Assembly (NCBI RefSeq): GCF_003573695.1
Contig: NC_039359.1
Span: 155,860,210 to 155,924,209 of the forward strand
DNA: 64,000 nt
Reading direction: 5' to 3'
From: Papaver somniferum
Taxonomy: Eukaryota > Streptophyta > Magnoliopsida > Ranunculales > Papaveraceae
Shown piece by piece: positions 22,751 through 35,110 of this stretch (the stretch's first letter is position 1; the number at the start of each line of letters is the position of its first letter). Under the pieces are notes generated by a model. It was given only the letters and a program-made list of their open reading frames with translations. It searched no databases and had not been told where the DNA came from. The position numbers and the translations under genes are program-made.

Positions 22751-24450
22751 ACTAAAATTTTGCTCCTTTCTTTAATATGTTGAAGAAATGTTTACACTTA
22801 TCCGAAGATCGTGAGATAAATATACCCATCGAAGCTATTAATTCATTTAACTTTTGAACATCCTTCACCGTTGCTGAGAGTGGCATATCTCTAATCGCTT
22901 GTACCTTGTCCGGATCAACTTCTATTCCCTTCTTAGAGACTATATAACCCAAAAATTTTCCTGATGATACTCCAAAAACACATTTTTCTGGATTCACCTT
23001 GATGTTGAACTTTCACATCTGCTCAAAGATTTCTCTCAAATCATCAACATGATCTTCCGCCTCTTTGCTCTTTACTAACATGTCATCGACATAGACCTTT
23101 AATGTTGTATGTATCCATTTTTCAAACACCTTTTCTACCATTCGCTGATACGTCGCACCCGCATTCTTCAATCCAAACGGCATTTTCGTATAGCAGTATA
23201 ATTCTCGGGATGCGAAAAAAGCGGTATGTTCTTGATATTCTTCAGCCAAAGGAATTTGATTATAACCTTTATACCCATATAGCAATGAGATTCTACCATT
23301 TCCTGATGCCGATTCTACCATTTTTGGAATTTCTGGTAAAGGATAACTGTCTTTCGGACATGCTTTATTTAAATCACTGAAATCTATGCAAATTCTTAAC
23401 CCCTTATTTTTCTTTGGCACCACCACCATGTTTGCTATCCATTCTGGATATTTTGCTGGTCTTATAATCCCTTCCTCTAACATATTTTGTAACTTTGTTT
23501 CTATTTGAGGATAATATGTTGTTGCGATCTTCTTTATTCTTTGTTTAAATGGCTTTGCATTCTTTTTAATGTCCAATTTATGGAATGCAACAGATGGATC
23601 TATTCCTGGAATTTCTTCCATACTCCATGCGAAGATATTACTATATTCGCGCAAGATATTTGTTATTTTTTCTTCTTCTTCTTTATCCATCTTAGTTCCT
23701 ATTTTCAGTATTTTTGGTTCTTCTTTTGTACCAACATTTACTTCTTTTGTTGGTTCCGCTGCAGTTGGTGTTGATTCCTTAATATCTTGAATCGGTTCAC
23801 CTTCCTTCTCTGGTATCTCGCTTGGTATTCCTTTTTCTTCCTTCGCTCTAATCATGTATATCCGAAATTCTTCTTCTTTCCTTAAATCCTTTGCTTTTCT
23901 CCAGCGATCCTTTCGCTTCTTTGCACGTCCTTCATAATTTTTTACATATACTTGATTGCATATCTTCACACTTGTAACATCTCCTCTAATTTCGTCTATT
24001 CCACTTGGAATTGGGAATCTAATGCATTGATGTAGTGTGGACGCTATGGCTTTTATCGCGTGCACCCATGGTCTCCCCAATAACATGTTATATGGTGATT
24101 CGATATCAACCACACATAATGTTGTCTTCACTTCTATTTCTCCCAGCAGTACTCGCATTGTAATCTCTCCTTTTGGTTTTGTGACTGTTTTATTAAATCC
24201 ATGTATATTGTAAGCTGGACATATCATATCCTCCCATGGCTCTGAATGCACGATAAAATAGGATATCAACAGCACTTACGGTATCCACCAACGTTTTATT
24301 AATCGCCTACTCTTCTGAGTTTTCCGACCTTTCACCAGTTTTGCTTCGCTCAGCCGTTATTGTAATCACCAATGGATTTGTTCGCTTTAAATTTTCTTCC
24401 GGAATTTCATCTGCCACAAACGTTATCTTCGTTTTTTCCCACTCCTTTAA
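22751..24450 (-). pseudogene. Tat protease and reverse transcriptase
   Basis: Frame 23013-24275 (about 420 residues) holds the end of the retropepsin (VVDIESPYNMLLGRPWVHAI) and most of the reverse transcriptase: MVVVPKKNKG, CIDFSDLNKACPKD, MPFGLKNAGATYQ and the YVDD box. Frame 22752-22997 is the thumb (FLGYIVSKKGIEVDPDK). Upstream, 24276-24430 read in other frames shows the protease active-site region as LVDTVSAVDIL, where DTG/DTS is expected. Motif A is LLYGYKGY instead of the usual FMDAYSGY, so the catalytic Asp is gone. Confidence 0.88.
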
Positions 24451-24742
24451 AAGAGATTATTTTTCCACTGTTGTCACCATCTTTCCTGTATAATATCGTT
24501 TATGTATTCTTCCTGTGATTCCTTCTTTAAAATCCGCATCAAATAGTGGTGTTTTAGTTATAGAATTACACTGTATGCCTCTACCTCTTCCTTGTATCGT
24601 CATGATTTTTATTTTTCCTATAGATCTTATAGATTCTTCGTTTTTCATCTTTATCTTCTCCAAAATCTTCAGATCCAATTTTCCAAGATTCTACAAACTT
24701 ATTAATAGGATTTATCACTCCAAGTTGTTTCTAGTGCCAAAA
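24451..24742 (-). mobile_element. Tat 5' leader and primer-binding-like site; gag missing
   Basis: Only about 300 bases separate the protease region from the 5' LTR, too short for a gag gene, so gag is deleted. Directly after the LTR end, the minus strand reads TTTTGGCACTAGAAAC (about 24727-24742), the position of a tRNA primer-binding site. A short frame 24457-24678 shows the KRYYTGK phrase that precedes protease in such elements. Confidence 0.5.
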
Positions 24743-25230
24743 TGTAGTTTCAGGAAATCCTACAACCACATCTATTCAATATTAAGTAACATTCTAGGAA
24801 ATCATGGTGAAAATCATTTGTTTATTCATCAAAATCTTAAGGCTGAATACAAGACAATACAAAGACTTTTCTTGGTATCCAAATAAAATTTCTCTCTCCT
24901 AATTTCTTGTCTAATACTCCCTCTCCCTCATCATACAGTTTCTTTCCCTTTATATAGGATAATACATAGTGGATGACAACTAATAGATCCCCTATTTTCG
25001 GAATCATTGTGTGTTACAATCGTTCATATACATTCGTTCAACTTCGCATACTTTATACTTCGCACAGATCATCACACTTTACTTGTGACTTTGCTGACAT
25101 CATTAAATACGTCATCCTAATTTTATTACGTGCGATGATCTTCGCTTACATTAGATGACCTTTACTTCGCATACATAATGAATGTGCGATATTTCACTCA
25201 TATACTTCATGTTTCTTCAGTTTTCATCAT
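24743..25230 (-). mobile_element. Tat 5' LTR (right end approximate)
   Basis: On the minus strand the LTR ends CTGAAACTACA at 24743. It has a TATA box at about 24948-24956 (TATATAAAG on the minus strand) and a GAATAAAC poly(A)-type signal near 24825. The outer end is not identifiable by eye; 25230 is an estimate. A matching 3' LTR was not found in the window. Confidence 0.5.
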
Positions 25231-25739
25231 CCAGACTTTTGATGGCTTAAGAATTTCCCATTTCTAAAAGACCTAATGTTTTACTAAAAGACCTTTGATG
25301 GCTTAATGGTAGCGGTTCTGAGCAACAAGTTAAAGAATCTGGAGGTGGTGATGGTGAGACATGAACTAAGGGCGCTGATGGTGACGCTATTGAAGAAGAA
25401 GTAGTCAAAGCTGGTCCCATTCATCAACTTCCTTCTCGGGAATGATCTTTTTTTTTCATTGTCTCATTTTAAACATTTCGTATCTTTCAACGTTTCAAGC
25501 TTGGGGACATAACATCCTGATCTTGATTTTGCTTCAATGTATCATTTTTTGCTTCCATCTGTCTTAACATTCTCATGTAACTTGATTAGTCATAGTTAGT
25601 TAAAATATATCTTACCCGCAAAGTTATCTTTATTTTGAAAGCAAAACACTAGGTATTTTCTTATAGTTAGTTAAAATATATCTTACCCGCGAAGTTATCT
25701 TTATTTTGAAAGCAAAACACTAGGTATTTTCTTAACATA
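25231..25739 (+). other. Gene-like 3' fragment and 71-base tandem duplication
   Basis: From about 25306 to 25445 the plus strand reads GSGSEQQVKESGGGDGE, a stop, then GADGDAIEEEVVKAGP and a terminal TGA, followed by a UTR-like T-rich stretch. It looks like the last exon of an unrecognised gene with one nonsense codon. At 25592-25733 a 71-base unit is duplicated in tandem with one difference (CCCGCA/CCCGCG). Confidence 0.35.
25592..25733. repeat. 71-base tandem duplication
   Basis: Two adjacent copies starting ATAGTTAGTTAAAATATATC at 25592 and 25663, differing at one position that I can see. Near-identity implies a recent duplication. Confidence 0.85.
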
Positions 25740-28700
25740 TCCCTGCCCCTATTGTATATATAATTTGAGTACAAATTGCTGGCTTCACATTGAAAGTTAG
25801 GCCAAAAGCTTGAATTCTAGAGCTTCTGCCCCCGACCAATAGGAATTGAGGATTTCCGACTTATTTGCCAACTTTTCGTGCACACCAAAGACTAGGGGTG
25901 AAGATTACTCACCGCTCACGTAAAGAACATATCCTTCTTCCTTCCCTCCGCCCACTCTCCTAAATCTCTATGAAACCCTACTAAAACTCTGATGAAGAAA
26001 AATTGTCAAAAAAACGTCGAGATGTACAACATGTTAAACACCATCATTGATAATAGATGAGGCCTGTCATAATCGATTTTCGTTCTTCCATTCCATATCC
26101 TAAAACCCTAATAACCTATTCTTCGATTTAAGGTAACAATTAACATTTTATACACATAAGCACTAGATTATCTTTGAGCAAGTTTTGATCTGTTAAAATC
26201 TAATATATTTTCTCAGTTTCGGTATACTGGATCTCTTTCTTTCTCATCGTATTTTTTTTTATTCGATGATATTGACTCATTGTTTAATTGGTTTGTAGCA
26301 GGCACTAAGAAGTTCCGCCCTATATGTTATTATGGATTGTTTGATGAATCAGTTAACTATGCACTTAGAATTATAAGTTTGCTGCGCTAACGGGCTTGGT
26401 AAAATCGCATTATATTCTCTTCCATATTTTTCCTTTTGTCCTTTGGATTTTGATTTTGTAGTCTTTTCTCTGATTGCAGAGGTAAGTTCCTAAGCGATTT
26501 AAACTTAATAAATAAATTGTAATCCAATTGCATTGCATGTTCACTTAATGGATGAATAATAAATCTCTTCTTTGAGATACTATCCATTATCTGGATTTCA
26601 TCTTTAGATGAGAAGGGACTAACTGAATTGTAAACAACATAGGCAACTTCAATTTAGTGACCTGAGGATACCATCACAGTTACTCACATGCATAAGGTAC
26701 CAGAATTGAAATTTTGTAGTTAAACTAGGAGCGCAATATGGTGTTTATGAAATGATTAAAAGAAAAGTAATGTTAGAAGATTGTGTAATTACAAAAGAAT
26801 GATTTTAGGTATGTTGTAATTTTAGTAATTTATCTTACATTAGTTTTTAGTTATGAAAATGATGCCTTTGTAACTGTGATGAATTTTTATGGTTTGAGTT
26901 TCATTTTATTTTAGCTTACCCACTAATTTCCTTAATGGATGTAGGCCTCTTGAAATCATGCTTAATCTTAGGCATTTGGAGTGCAAATGGCCCGAAAGTT
27001 GCAGAATAATAGTTATGGGGAGGTGTTATCCAGTATGGATGTGATACGTTAATTGCAAATTTATTTGGCATCACTGGAGGAGTAGCAAGAGGAGAATATT
27101 CTATCCAAGCAGATGTTAAAGCTTAAGAGATTTGCACCTCTTGGGAAGGCCTCATTAGATATCCAGATTGACACCCTATCAACATCATCAAAGTGGGAAA
27201 TTGTTATCATTTATAATTCTGCCAGAAATTCCTTACTTTGTCCTTTTTTGTATTCTAAAATGGTAAGATTCATTAAGTCAGTACAAAGGTATCGTAGTCT
27301 TTTATTCCTATCATTTTATAAGTAACATTGCAATATGTTGATGTGGAAATCACTGACATATGGAATAACAAGGCCGGTTGGTGCCATGGGTGAACAATAA
27401 AATCTAGCTGGCTGTGGATGTGTGTATAGAGACCGTTTTTTCTCATTTCCTGCTATTTCACTGCGCTTCAGATGAATGTTGAAGAAAGTGACTATCAAAT
27501 AAGAAATCTATATGTGTTTTTTAGCTAGAGTAACATATTTGGGTTTTTTTAGCTAGAGTTCTTCTTCTCGGATTAGACCACAACCAAAAGAAGATACCTG
27601 GGAGATCCACACTCGAAAGGGAAACCATAAAAGAAGAGAAGAACAAGTTGTTTAATGAATCGAAAAAACTTAATTATCTCACTATTTTTTCCTCTCCGTC
27701 TTTATCTTAGCAATAAGCATGCTTACTGATGTTATTTTTGTGTTTCTGTTGTGCAAGAGAGGGTCGATGTGATTGTTTAGTTGTGATGACGATGATAATA
27801 GATCCAGCAAAAAAAGTTATACAGTGAAGATTTTAGGTAATGTAAATTCACTAAGGATGTTCATTCATGTTTTTGTTTGCTCCCTCTTTTAATTTTCTTC
27901 AAAGTAATTCAAAGCCCTAACTCTTTCTTATCTTATTCTTATTTTTCTTGCCAACTCGATACATCCAAAAGTCCCCATAGGTTATTCTCTATCTATCTCT
28001 CTTTATCTATGAATCAAACCAAAAAAAAGAAAAAAAACTTCGAATTTATGATTTGAATTTTAATCATGGTCCATATTGGCATGACAACTAAAGAAGATAC
28101 TAAACAGAGCCAAATCAACAATATCATCATCAAATCGGGATGATCTATATGTACCTACATATAAAGTAAAGGGACGATATAGAAAAGATTTAATTGTACC
28201 TACATATAAATTCTAAAATGTGCCAACTCTTTTTCAAGTAAGAAGAGATGAGAATACGCAATACAGAAGAAACATAAACCTATTATATGAAAACAATTTA
28301 TACCTATAGCATCTCCATAATCCGAAGATATTGCAGGTTTATGCATTACTTTATGCATTGTAATCATTTTCATGCAATTGTAGGTTAAGAACGCATAAAA
28401 TTGCCGAGTGAGCTTACTGACTAACTCCATCCGAGCATGCTGAAGATATCTTACTGAACTTGAAAAGGTAAGAAGTCTTTGAGCCTGTGTTATCCACTGA
28501 TACCATGAATATAGTATAAATCATATATAGCTTTCTACTTAGGTTGACTTTAGACAATAAATCAAAATAAGATTAAGAAATCAGATGGAACAACTAGCAT
28601 CTCTTCAGCATCAATTGATGTATGAGTATGCTTCCAGAGTGCCTGGCTGGTAATAACTTGGTCAAAATCTAAGCTCTCAACTGGTGATTGGACCCTTGCG

Positions 28701-30042
28701 TTTTTGCTTTATGTTTGTAGTATTTAGACGAGAAAATTCAATTGGATGTTTATGGGAAGTAAAGAATGTGTTATTGCATCTGGTGACGTAGTGATGGATT
28801 GCTCCTGACCGAATAAAACATTCCATGCACACAGTTAAGGTTAGGACATACAAATTTTGGTTATATTCTTGATCATGATATAACTTATGCTACTGAGTTT
28901 TAACAACTGATAAATTAATTCCAGACCTAATTTATAGTTCTCAAACTGAAAAATGAAATTTCAATAGATTAGCTATGCATTTGGAGTAAGCATTGGTCGG
29001 TGACACTATTAGAAAGATGAGATATAAACTGATAAATAATTACATTGGTTTTTTAATTCCCTTTACGATTTGACGTTCTGGAATCTTTCTTACAATTGTT
29101 TGTCTGGATTTGTGTGTGGAGAAGAGAAAATTGAAGTTTTCCAGAAGGTTTTACCAGGAAGCCAAATTTATGCGTGGAAATGGCTCTTAGGGGAGGTTGT
29201 CAATTGAAGTTTCGGTTGGCTAGCTACAGTGGAAGATTTATTTGAAGAGCATAGAGAGTGATTGCATTTTTTGGGCCTCTGGATCTGTAATGTAGTACGT
29301 TGGTGTTGTTGCACTCTTTTGTTTTTCTCCTGCCAGGCATCACATTTAAAACATATAAAGTCGATGTATTGACTGATAAAACAGCTAATCTTGGGTAATT
29401 TTAGGCAGAGATTTTGGTGTTGTAACTTCTGAACTTAATTGTAACCCATAGATGAGCTTTTCACTGTAAAAATAACTACTAGAGCTAGAGATAGTTTGAT
29501 AATTAACTATAGTACTACAATTCAATCATTCAAAAATTCAAGTTCATTATTGTGTTGGAATCTCCCATTTGCGGATGATTCTCTTGAAATACTTTACCCT
29601 ACATTAGTTGAAGTAAGCAACCGCATAACTACTATCACATTTTCAGACATGATTTCTTCCCACTGAGAAATGAGTCAGGTATCTGCACTGCCAAACGTGT
29701 AAAAGTATATTGGCGGTTGTTTTATCAAATCAAAGTCATTGAACCACTCGGGACAAAAAGAAGAAAATTAGCACCCATTTGGTAAGGATTTGAGAGAGAA
29801 TGAAGTAAGTTAATCAGTAGTAGTCATTCTATTCGCTATAGAATCGTTTTGAATTAATACATAACTTATAACAGTTTGATACACTATGTGCATGAAGTCA
29901 GGATAACGATTCTAGAGATTAAATTTAAATTTGATATTCTTTCAATAAAAGTCAGCAGTTTAATTGATGTTTCTGGAATTCGTTTAGGTGTTCTCTGTAA
30001 CATATTAAAATGCCCATGCAAAGCACGGGCCAAGCACCTAGT
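25740..30042 (+). mobile_element. Helitron, about 4.3 kb, non-autonomous
   Basis: The right end has the Helitron signature: a hairpin GCCCATGC-AAA-GCACGGGC at 30012-30030, seven bases, then CTAGT at 30038-30042. The left end (TCCCTGCCCCTATTG) and the next 85 bases are nearly identical to the left end of the Helitron at 39493. No Rep/helicase frame is visible. Inside are gene-like pieces: a 5'-UTR-like CT-rich stretch and ATG at 25991, and short frames near 26300 and 27113-27325, none of which I recognise. The exact left base is uncertain by two positions, and no clean A/T target pair is visible. Confidence 0.6.
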
Positions 30043-31426
30043 GTGAATTAGTAAATATACTTGCCTTTGTTTTGACTTTAAAATAAATAGGTATGCGAAG
30101 GAAGTATTCAAAAGAATAACAAAAATAAAAAGTATATACTTGCCTCTTATTCTTTTGCGAAGTTCGGAAGCATACCTACGTGTCTTCGCGGATTTATTAC
30201 TTTGATTATTATGATTCTCACCTGTACTTCGATGCATTTTGCCTTTTCATGTGATGTTCGTCCGCCGCTAACTCGTTATTTCCTGCAATATTAACTTTCT
30301 TTTATTGCAACGATGTATTTTATAAAATGATATGCCTTTTACTTGATTTCATAATTTGCATCTTGCTAAGTGTTATATTTATTGTTTGTTTTTATGTTGT
30401 ATTGCCTTTTTTGCCCCGTTGTATTATATTGCCTCACATCTCTCAATTTTCTTCCTGCAATTGTGAACTGTCACTATGAGGTCTTATTGTGCCTCCTAGT
30501 TAAGGTCTTATTATCTTCTACAAGTTGCTTGGGGTCTAACATTGACGATATAGTCCTTACCATGCCCGGTTTCTTCCACTCATTTGCCTATTGTCTTCGG
30601 TCTTCCTTGTGCTTCTACTAGTTATCTAGAGGTCTTATTTTGCCTCCTAATTAAGGTCTTATTGAGCCTTACCCCATTGTCCAGGGTATTTTTCGACGAA
30701 TCTCAGGCGCTCTTTATTCTTGTGAATTAAAGATCCATCAACCTGGCCTTAACACACTCATTGAGGTCTTATTATGTGATAATATCACAGTCCTACTTAT
30801 TCCCATGAATAATATCCACATTACATTTCCGTATTTGGTTACTCAGCTCCCTAATCTGGAGGGTGTCATCCCTTTATATCCCCCCTGATTACCCCCTTTC
30901 TCTTGGGATTGGTATCAGTTGTTTTCCTGACTTCTTATTCCTTCACCGATATGCTCATGGTTACGAAGTCACACCCTAGGTGGGGTTTCTTTGGTACCGA
31001 GTGCAGAAATCATACTAGGACATCTACTATCTCCACTGGTTACGTTTTTATACCCTTTACCGAAGTCCATCATAAAGGGACCCTCAGCGGATAGGTCTTA
31101 TCATTTTCCCTAGCTATCTCTCTGAGGGTAGTTCATGACGTGCGTTAGGTCTTATTGTTTCCTCTTGCATTGTGTGCGAACTAGGTTGCACGCCGTGAGT
31201 TCTAAACCTTCCAAAGTAAAGGTTTTGCAGTTTCCCTGGAAACCGTTTTATTTCGTGGGTCTTATCAGCCTCCTAATGCGAGGTCTTACTTACCTATTCA
31301 TGAGGTCTTATTTTGCCCGAATATTTACTTCGTGATTCATTCAAAAGATATTTCATTATATTTCTTCTATTCATGAATACAAATTTTTCTCTTTTATTTT
31401 ATTTTATTCGCAAGTAAACTTCGTGG
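30043..31426 (-). mobile_element. 3' untranslated region of a second Tat element, with AGGTCTTAT repeats
   Basis: It lies downstream of the integrase on the minus strand and is homologous in blocks to 19259-20447. The word AGGTCTTAT (or one-base variants) recurs at about 30478, 30502, 30629, 30653, 30763, 31092, 31145, 31256, 31281 and 31304, several times in the longer form GAGGTCTTATTTTGCCTCC. No convincing ORF. Confidence 0.6.
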
Positions 31427-32802
31427 CTATGGGTAATACTTCTTAATATAGATCGGATTCCACGGATGGTCCAATCTTCGATCTTGTCTTTCGAATTCAC
31501 CATATATAGTATTTCCTTCACTATTTGTGTCCTTGCTTTGGAAATCTGCGAGTTCGTAAGCTCCATTTCCCACCACTCTCTTCACGATATATGGGACTTC
31601 CCAAGTGGGTTCCAATTTTCCTCCTGGTCCCTTCTGATAAGGTGGTATCTCTGTAACACCAACTCTCCTGGAACAAATCTTCGCTCCTTCACCCTCTTGT
31701 TTTATTCTCGATACAACCTTTGGTGATAATTCGTCATATGATGTAGCGCAGTCTCTCTGTTCTCCTTCAAGTTGTCCAACTTCGCGGAGGATCATATCTG
31801 AGTTTTGGTCCTTTCTCCATGCCTCTTTCTTGGTTGTGGGAATGATGATCTCGATTGGTAACACTGCCTCTACTCCATACGTCAAATAGAAGGGGGACAT
31901 TCCCGTTGTATCTCGTCTTGTCGTCCTATATGACCATAGTACATTTGGTATTTGTTCACACCAACCTTTATGGTGTCCTTCTAACTTCTTCTTTAATGTG
32001 GTTGCTATTTTTTTGTCTGTCGCTTCCGCTTGCCCATCATTCTGTGGATATAGAGGAGTTGACTTCCCGGATTGTATCTTGAATGCATTAAACAACATCT
32101 TCACGTTTTCTCCCTCGAACTGCTTCCCATTATCAGAAACAATTTGCACCGGAATCCCAAACCTACATATTATGTGCTCGAGAATAAAATCATATACATC
32201 ACCATCCCGGGTATGCTGCAATAGTTTAGCCTCCACCCACTTCGTGAAGTAGTCTGTGGATACTATCAAATATCTTCGCTGCTTACTCCACGTAACAAAT
32301 GGCCCCACGATACCTATCCCCACATGACGAACGACCAGACATTTAGTATAGAGTTTAGATTCATGGATGGTGCGTGTATCCATCTGCCGAACCTTTGGCA
32401 TGCTCCACATCTCGTGGCAACATTTCTGGCATCATTATGCATGTCTGGCCAAAAGTATCCTTGTGTTTTAGTTTTATGAGCCAAAGATATGGTGCCACTA
32501 TGATTGCTTGCATCACCATAATGTATCACATTCATGATTTCTATTACTTCCTTTTGTGATAAACATCTCAATAATGGGCCAAAAATGATCTTCGATACAA
32601 GATTCCTTCTCGCAATTCATAAATTCGTGGCTTTGCCTTTAACCTTATGTGCTTCAAATCTGTCACGAGGTAAATCTCCTTTCTCTAGATATCTATAAAT
32701 GGAAGTTCGAAAATCATCCTCACTTAGTCCTATCATTGCTTCAGCATTTTCTACTAGCATGATCTCTTCATTTTCTAGTTCATTGCTTACCGACGGTTGC
32801 AT
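31427..32802 (-). pseudogene. Tat integrase, second element
   Basis: Frame 31427-32410 covers nearly the whole core and C-terminus: catalytic residues in VSTDYFTKWVEA, VSDNGKQF and DGQAEATDK, then MSPFYLTYGVEAVLP and the C-terminal PYIVKRVVGNGAYEL. Frame 32314-32571 holds the zinc-binding region (HYGDASNHSG, CGACQRFGRWIHAPS), offset by a frameshift, and 32617-32802 the linker. The DDE triad is kept but frameshifts separate the domains, and the stretch after GQLEGEQRD is garbled. Confidence 0.87.
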
Positions 32803-33736
32803 TAACGTTCAATTCGGATATGCTTGGTTGAAGAGTCAATAATCATTGAAGCTATGAAATCCAAGGCGTCAGCATGTCTGTTATTATCTCTACTTACATG
32901 CCTCCATATTATATTTGTTATGTGCGAAGAATATTCTTTCACGAGTTGCAGATATTTGTTCATTGTAACGTCATTTTCCTGGTACCTTCCTTCAATTTTC
33001 CTAACCACCGATTGCGAATCACTGGTTATCCTCACTTCGTCTAGCTTCATTTCGATAGGTATCCTTAATGCATGTATCACACCCTCGTATTCAGTTTCAT
33101 TGTTGGTTGCTTTATATTCCAATCGAAAGCAGAAAACCATTCTAGCCCCTCCTGGCGAAGTGAATATGATTCCCATACCTCCACCTGAGCTATCTGAAGA
33201 CCTGTCAACGAATATCTCTCATCTCTTTGGATGATTCTCTTGGAGTAAGTCCTTGGGATCTAAACGTTCTTCTTCGATATCCATCATTTCTTCTACTCCT
33301 TCGTCCTCTTCTGATGGAAATTCAGCTAGGAACTCTGCCACTATATGCAATTTCTTTGAAGTTTGAACTTCGTATTTCATCCCATACTGGTCAATCCTAG
33401 TGTTTCATCTTTCAATTCTCCCTACCCTCTTCGTGTTCTTCAAAGCCGATTCTATTGGGACTCTCGTTAGCACTTTGATTTTATGAGTATGGAAATAAGT
33501 TCGCAGCTTCTCTGATGCATATACCAAGGCTAATATTAGTTTCTCAATTTTCGGATAGTTTATCTCGGCAGAATTGAAGGTCTTGCTGACATAAAATATC
33601 GGCTTTTCTACTCCTTCATCAATGCAAAGTAACACTGCACTAAGTGCATTTGATGTAGCTGGGAGACAAATCAAAAGTTTTTTGCCAGGTTCTGGTTTTT
33701 GGAGAATAGACAGATTAATGAGGTATTCTTTTATCA
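32803..33736 (-). pseudogene. Tat RNase H region, second element, truncated
   Basis: Frame 32802-33176 is the archaeal-like RNase H (TNNETEYEGVIHALRIPIEM, DSQSVVRKIEG, DNNRHADAL). Frame 33405-33800 is the end of the reverse transcriptase and first RNase H (FYVSKTFNSAEINYPKIEKLILALVYASEKL). Homology to the first Tat element stops at IKEYLINLSIL, at about 33737, where a CACTA-type terminus begins; the RT and protease of this copy are absent. Confidence 0.82.
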
Positions 33737-34037
33737 CTAGTACAAAATGACCCTTTAGCCACGCCAAATTGGCGTGTCCATAGGGTTTTAGACACGCCAT
33801 TTTGGTTTGGACTTGGCGTGGTTTCTGCTCGCGTGGTTTTAGGTATGATGGCGTGTCTTAATGTTATTTTATATCCATGCCTACCTTGCGTGTCTATTGT
33901 TGCATGAAATAGACACGCCAAAACCCATAGGAGTTGCCATAGAGTGTCCCAAAAACTTAAGTACCGATACCCTATAACACTCAATTTATTGTTTTAGTGT
34001 GTCCATTGGTACCCTATAGACACACAAGTTTATTTTT

Positions 34038-34325
34038 GGCGTGGCCATTGTCTCTCTATAGACACACAAGTTTTTTTTTGGCGTGGCCATTGGTTATTCT
34101 ATGGACACGCAATTGTATTTTGGCGTGGCTATTAGTTATCCTATAGACACGCAAAAACAAAAATGGTGTGGCTGTTGGTTACCTATAGACACAAAAGTTT
34201 TTTTTTTTGGCGTGGCTATAGGTTATCCTATGGACACGCAATTGTTTTTTGGAGTGGCTATTGATTATGCTATGGACACGCAAAAGAAAATGGTGTGGCT
34301 ATTGGTTACCTATAAACACGCAATT
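34038..34325. repeat. Tandem array, about 42-base unit, seven copies
   Basis: Units start at about 34038, 34080, 34122, 34165, 34209, 34251 and 34292 with GGCGTGGC, and run through ATTGGTTATCCTATGGACAC to GCAA plus a T-run. In each unit GCGTG and CACGC can pair, so each can fold as a small hairpin. Confidence 0.8.
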
Positions 34326-34331
34326 TAAGTC

Positions 34332-35060
34332 GAATCGTTGGATCTCATTTAAGATGATGTAATATTGACCGTCAAATTATATGCATCCTTCACCGTCCAC
34401 ATGTAATGTTGTGAGCCGTTGATTGGATATCCTATAGATACGCCCCATATAGCGTGGCTCTATGTGCTATTTAGCCACGCCAATTTACAATTACCTTGAT
34501 CCACGTGGCCGTATTAGGAATCGTTGGATCTCATTTAAGATGATGCAATATTGACCGTTCAATTATATGCATCCTTCACCGTCCACATGTAACGTTGTGA
34601 GCCGCTCACTGATTTCCTATAGACACGCCCCAAAGAGCGTGGCTATATGTGATATTTAGCCACGCCAATTTACAATTACCTTGATCCACGTGGCCGTATT
34701 AGGAATCGTTCGATCTCATTTTAGATGATGCAATATTGACCGTTAAATTATATGCATCCTACGCCGTCCACATGTAACGTTGTGAGCCGTTCATTGAAGA
34801 ACCTATAGACACGCCATATAGCGTGGCTATATGTGATATTTTTCCATGCCAATTTACAATTACCTTCATCCACGTGGATGTATTAGGTACCATTGGATCT
34901 CGTTTAAGATGAAGCAATATTTACCGTTCAGATGTAACGTTGACCGTCCACATGTAACGTTGGGAGCCGTTCATCGGAGAACCTATAGACACGCCATATA
35001 GCGTGGCTTTATATGATATTTAGCCATGCCAATTTATATCTGCTTAATGTGTCTTTATGT
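34332..35060. repeat. Tandem array, about 185-base unit, four copies
   Basis: Copies begin at about 34332, 34518, 34703 and 34887 with AATCGTTGGATCTC or close variants. Each contains GACCGT, CACCGTCCACATGTAACG, GTGAGCCGTT, a GACACGCC, AGCGTGGCTATATG and GCCACGCCAATTTACAATT. The last copy is the most diverged. Confidence 0.85.
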
Positions 35061-35110
35061 TATGTTTAGCCACGCCAATTAATCTCGAAGCGTGTATATT
35101 ACGCGTGTGA

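Larger units (their letters stand above)
33737..35110. mobile_element. CACTA-like terminus and subterminal repeat region
   Basis: It starts with CACTAGTACAAAATGACC, matching the style of En/Spm (CACTA) terminal repeats, exactly where the Tat homology ends. The region is filled with GCCACGCC/GGCGTGGC and GACACGCC words in both orientations, as expected for subterminal transposase-binding repeats. Within it lie a 42-base array (34038-34325) and a 185-base array (34332-35060). The opposite terminus was not found. It lies downstream of a TnpA-like gene on the minus strand, which fits an En/Spm element, but the link is inference. Confidence 0.55.

Noticed and set aside
26300..26400. Proteasome subunit RPN2-like fragment in the large Helitron
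   Set aside because: A loose resemblance over about 15 residues (YYG-FDESVNYAL) is too weak to support.
34083..34328. 81-codon repetitive frame
   Set aside because: It is the 42-base array read in one frame; unit length divisible by three keeps it open by chance.
33737..35110. CRISPR-like array
   Set aside because: The units are contiguous diverged tandem repeats without unique spacers, in a plant nuclear context.
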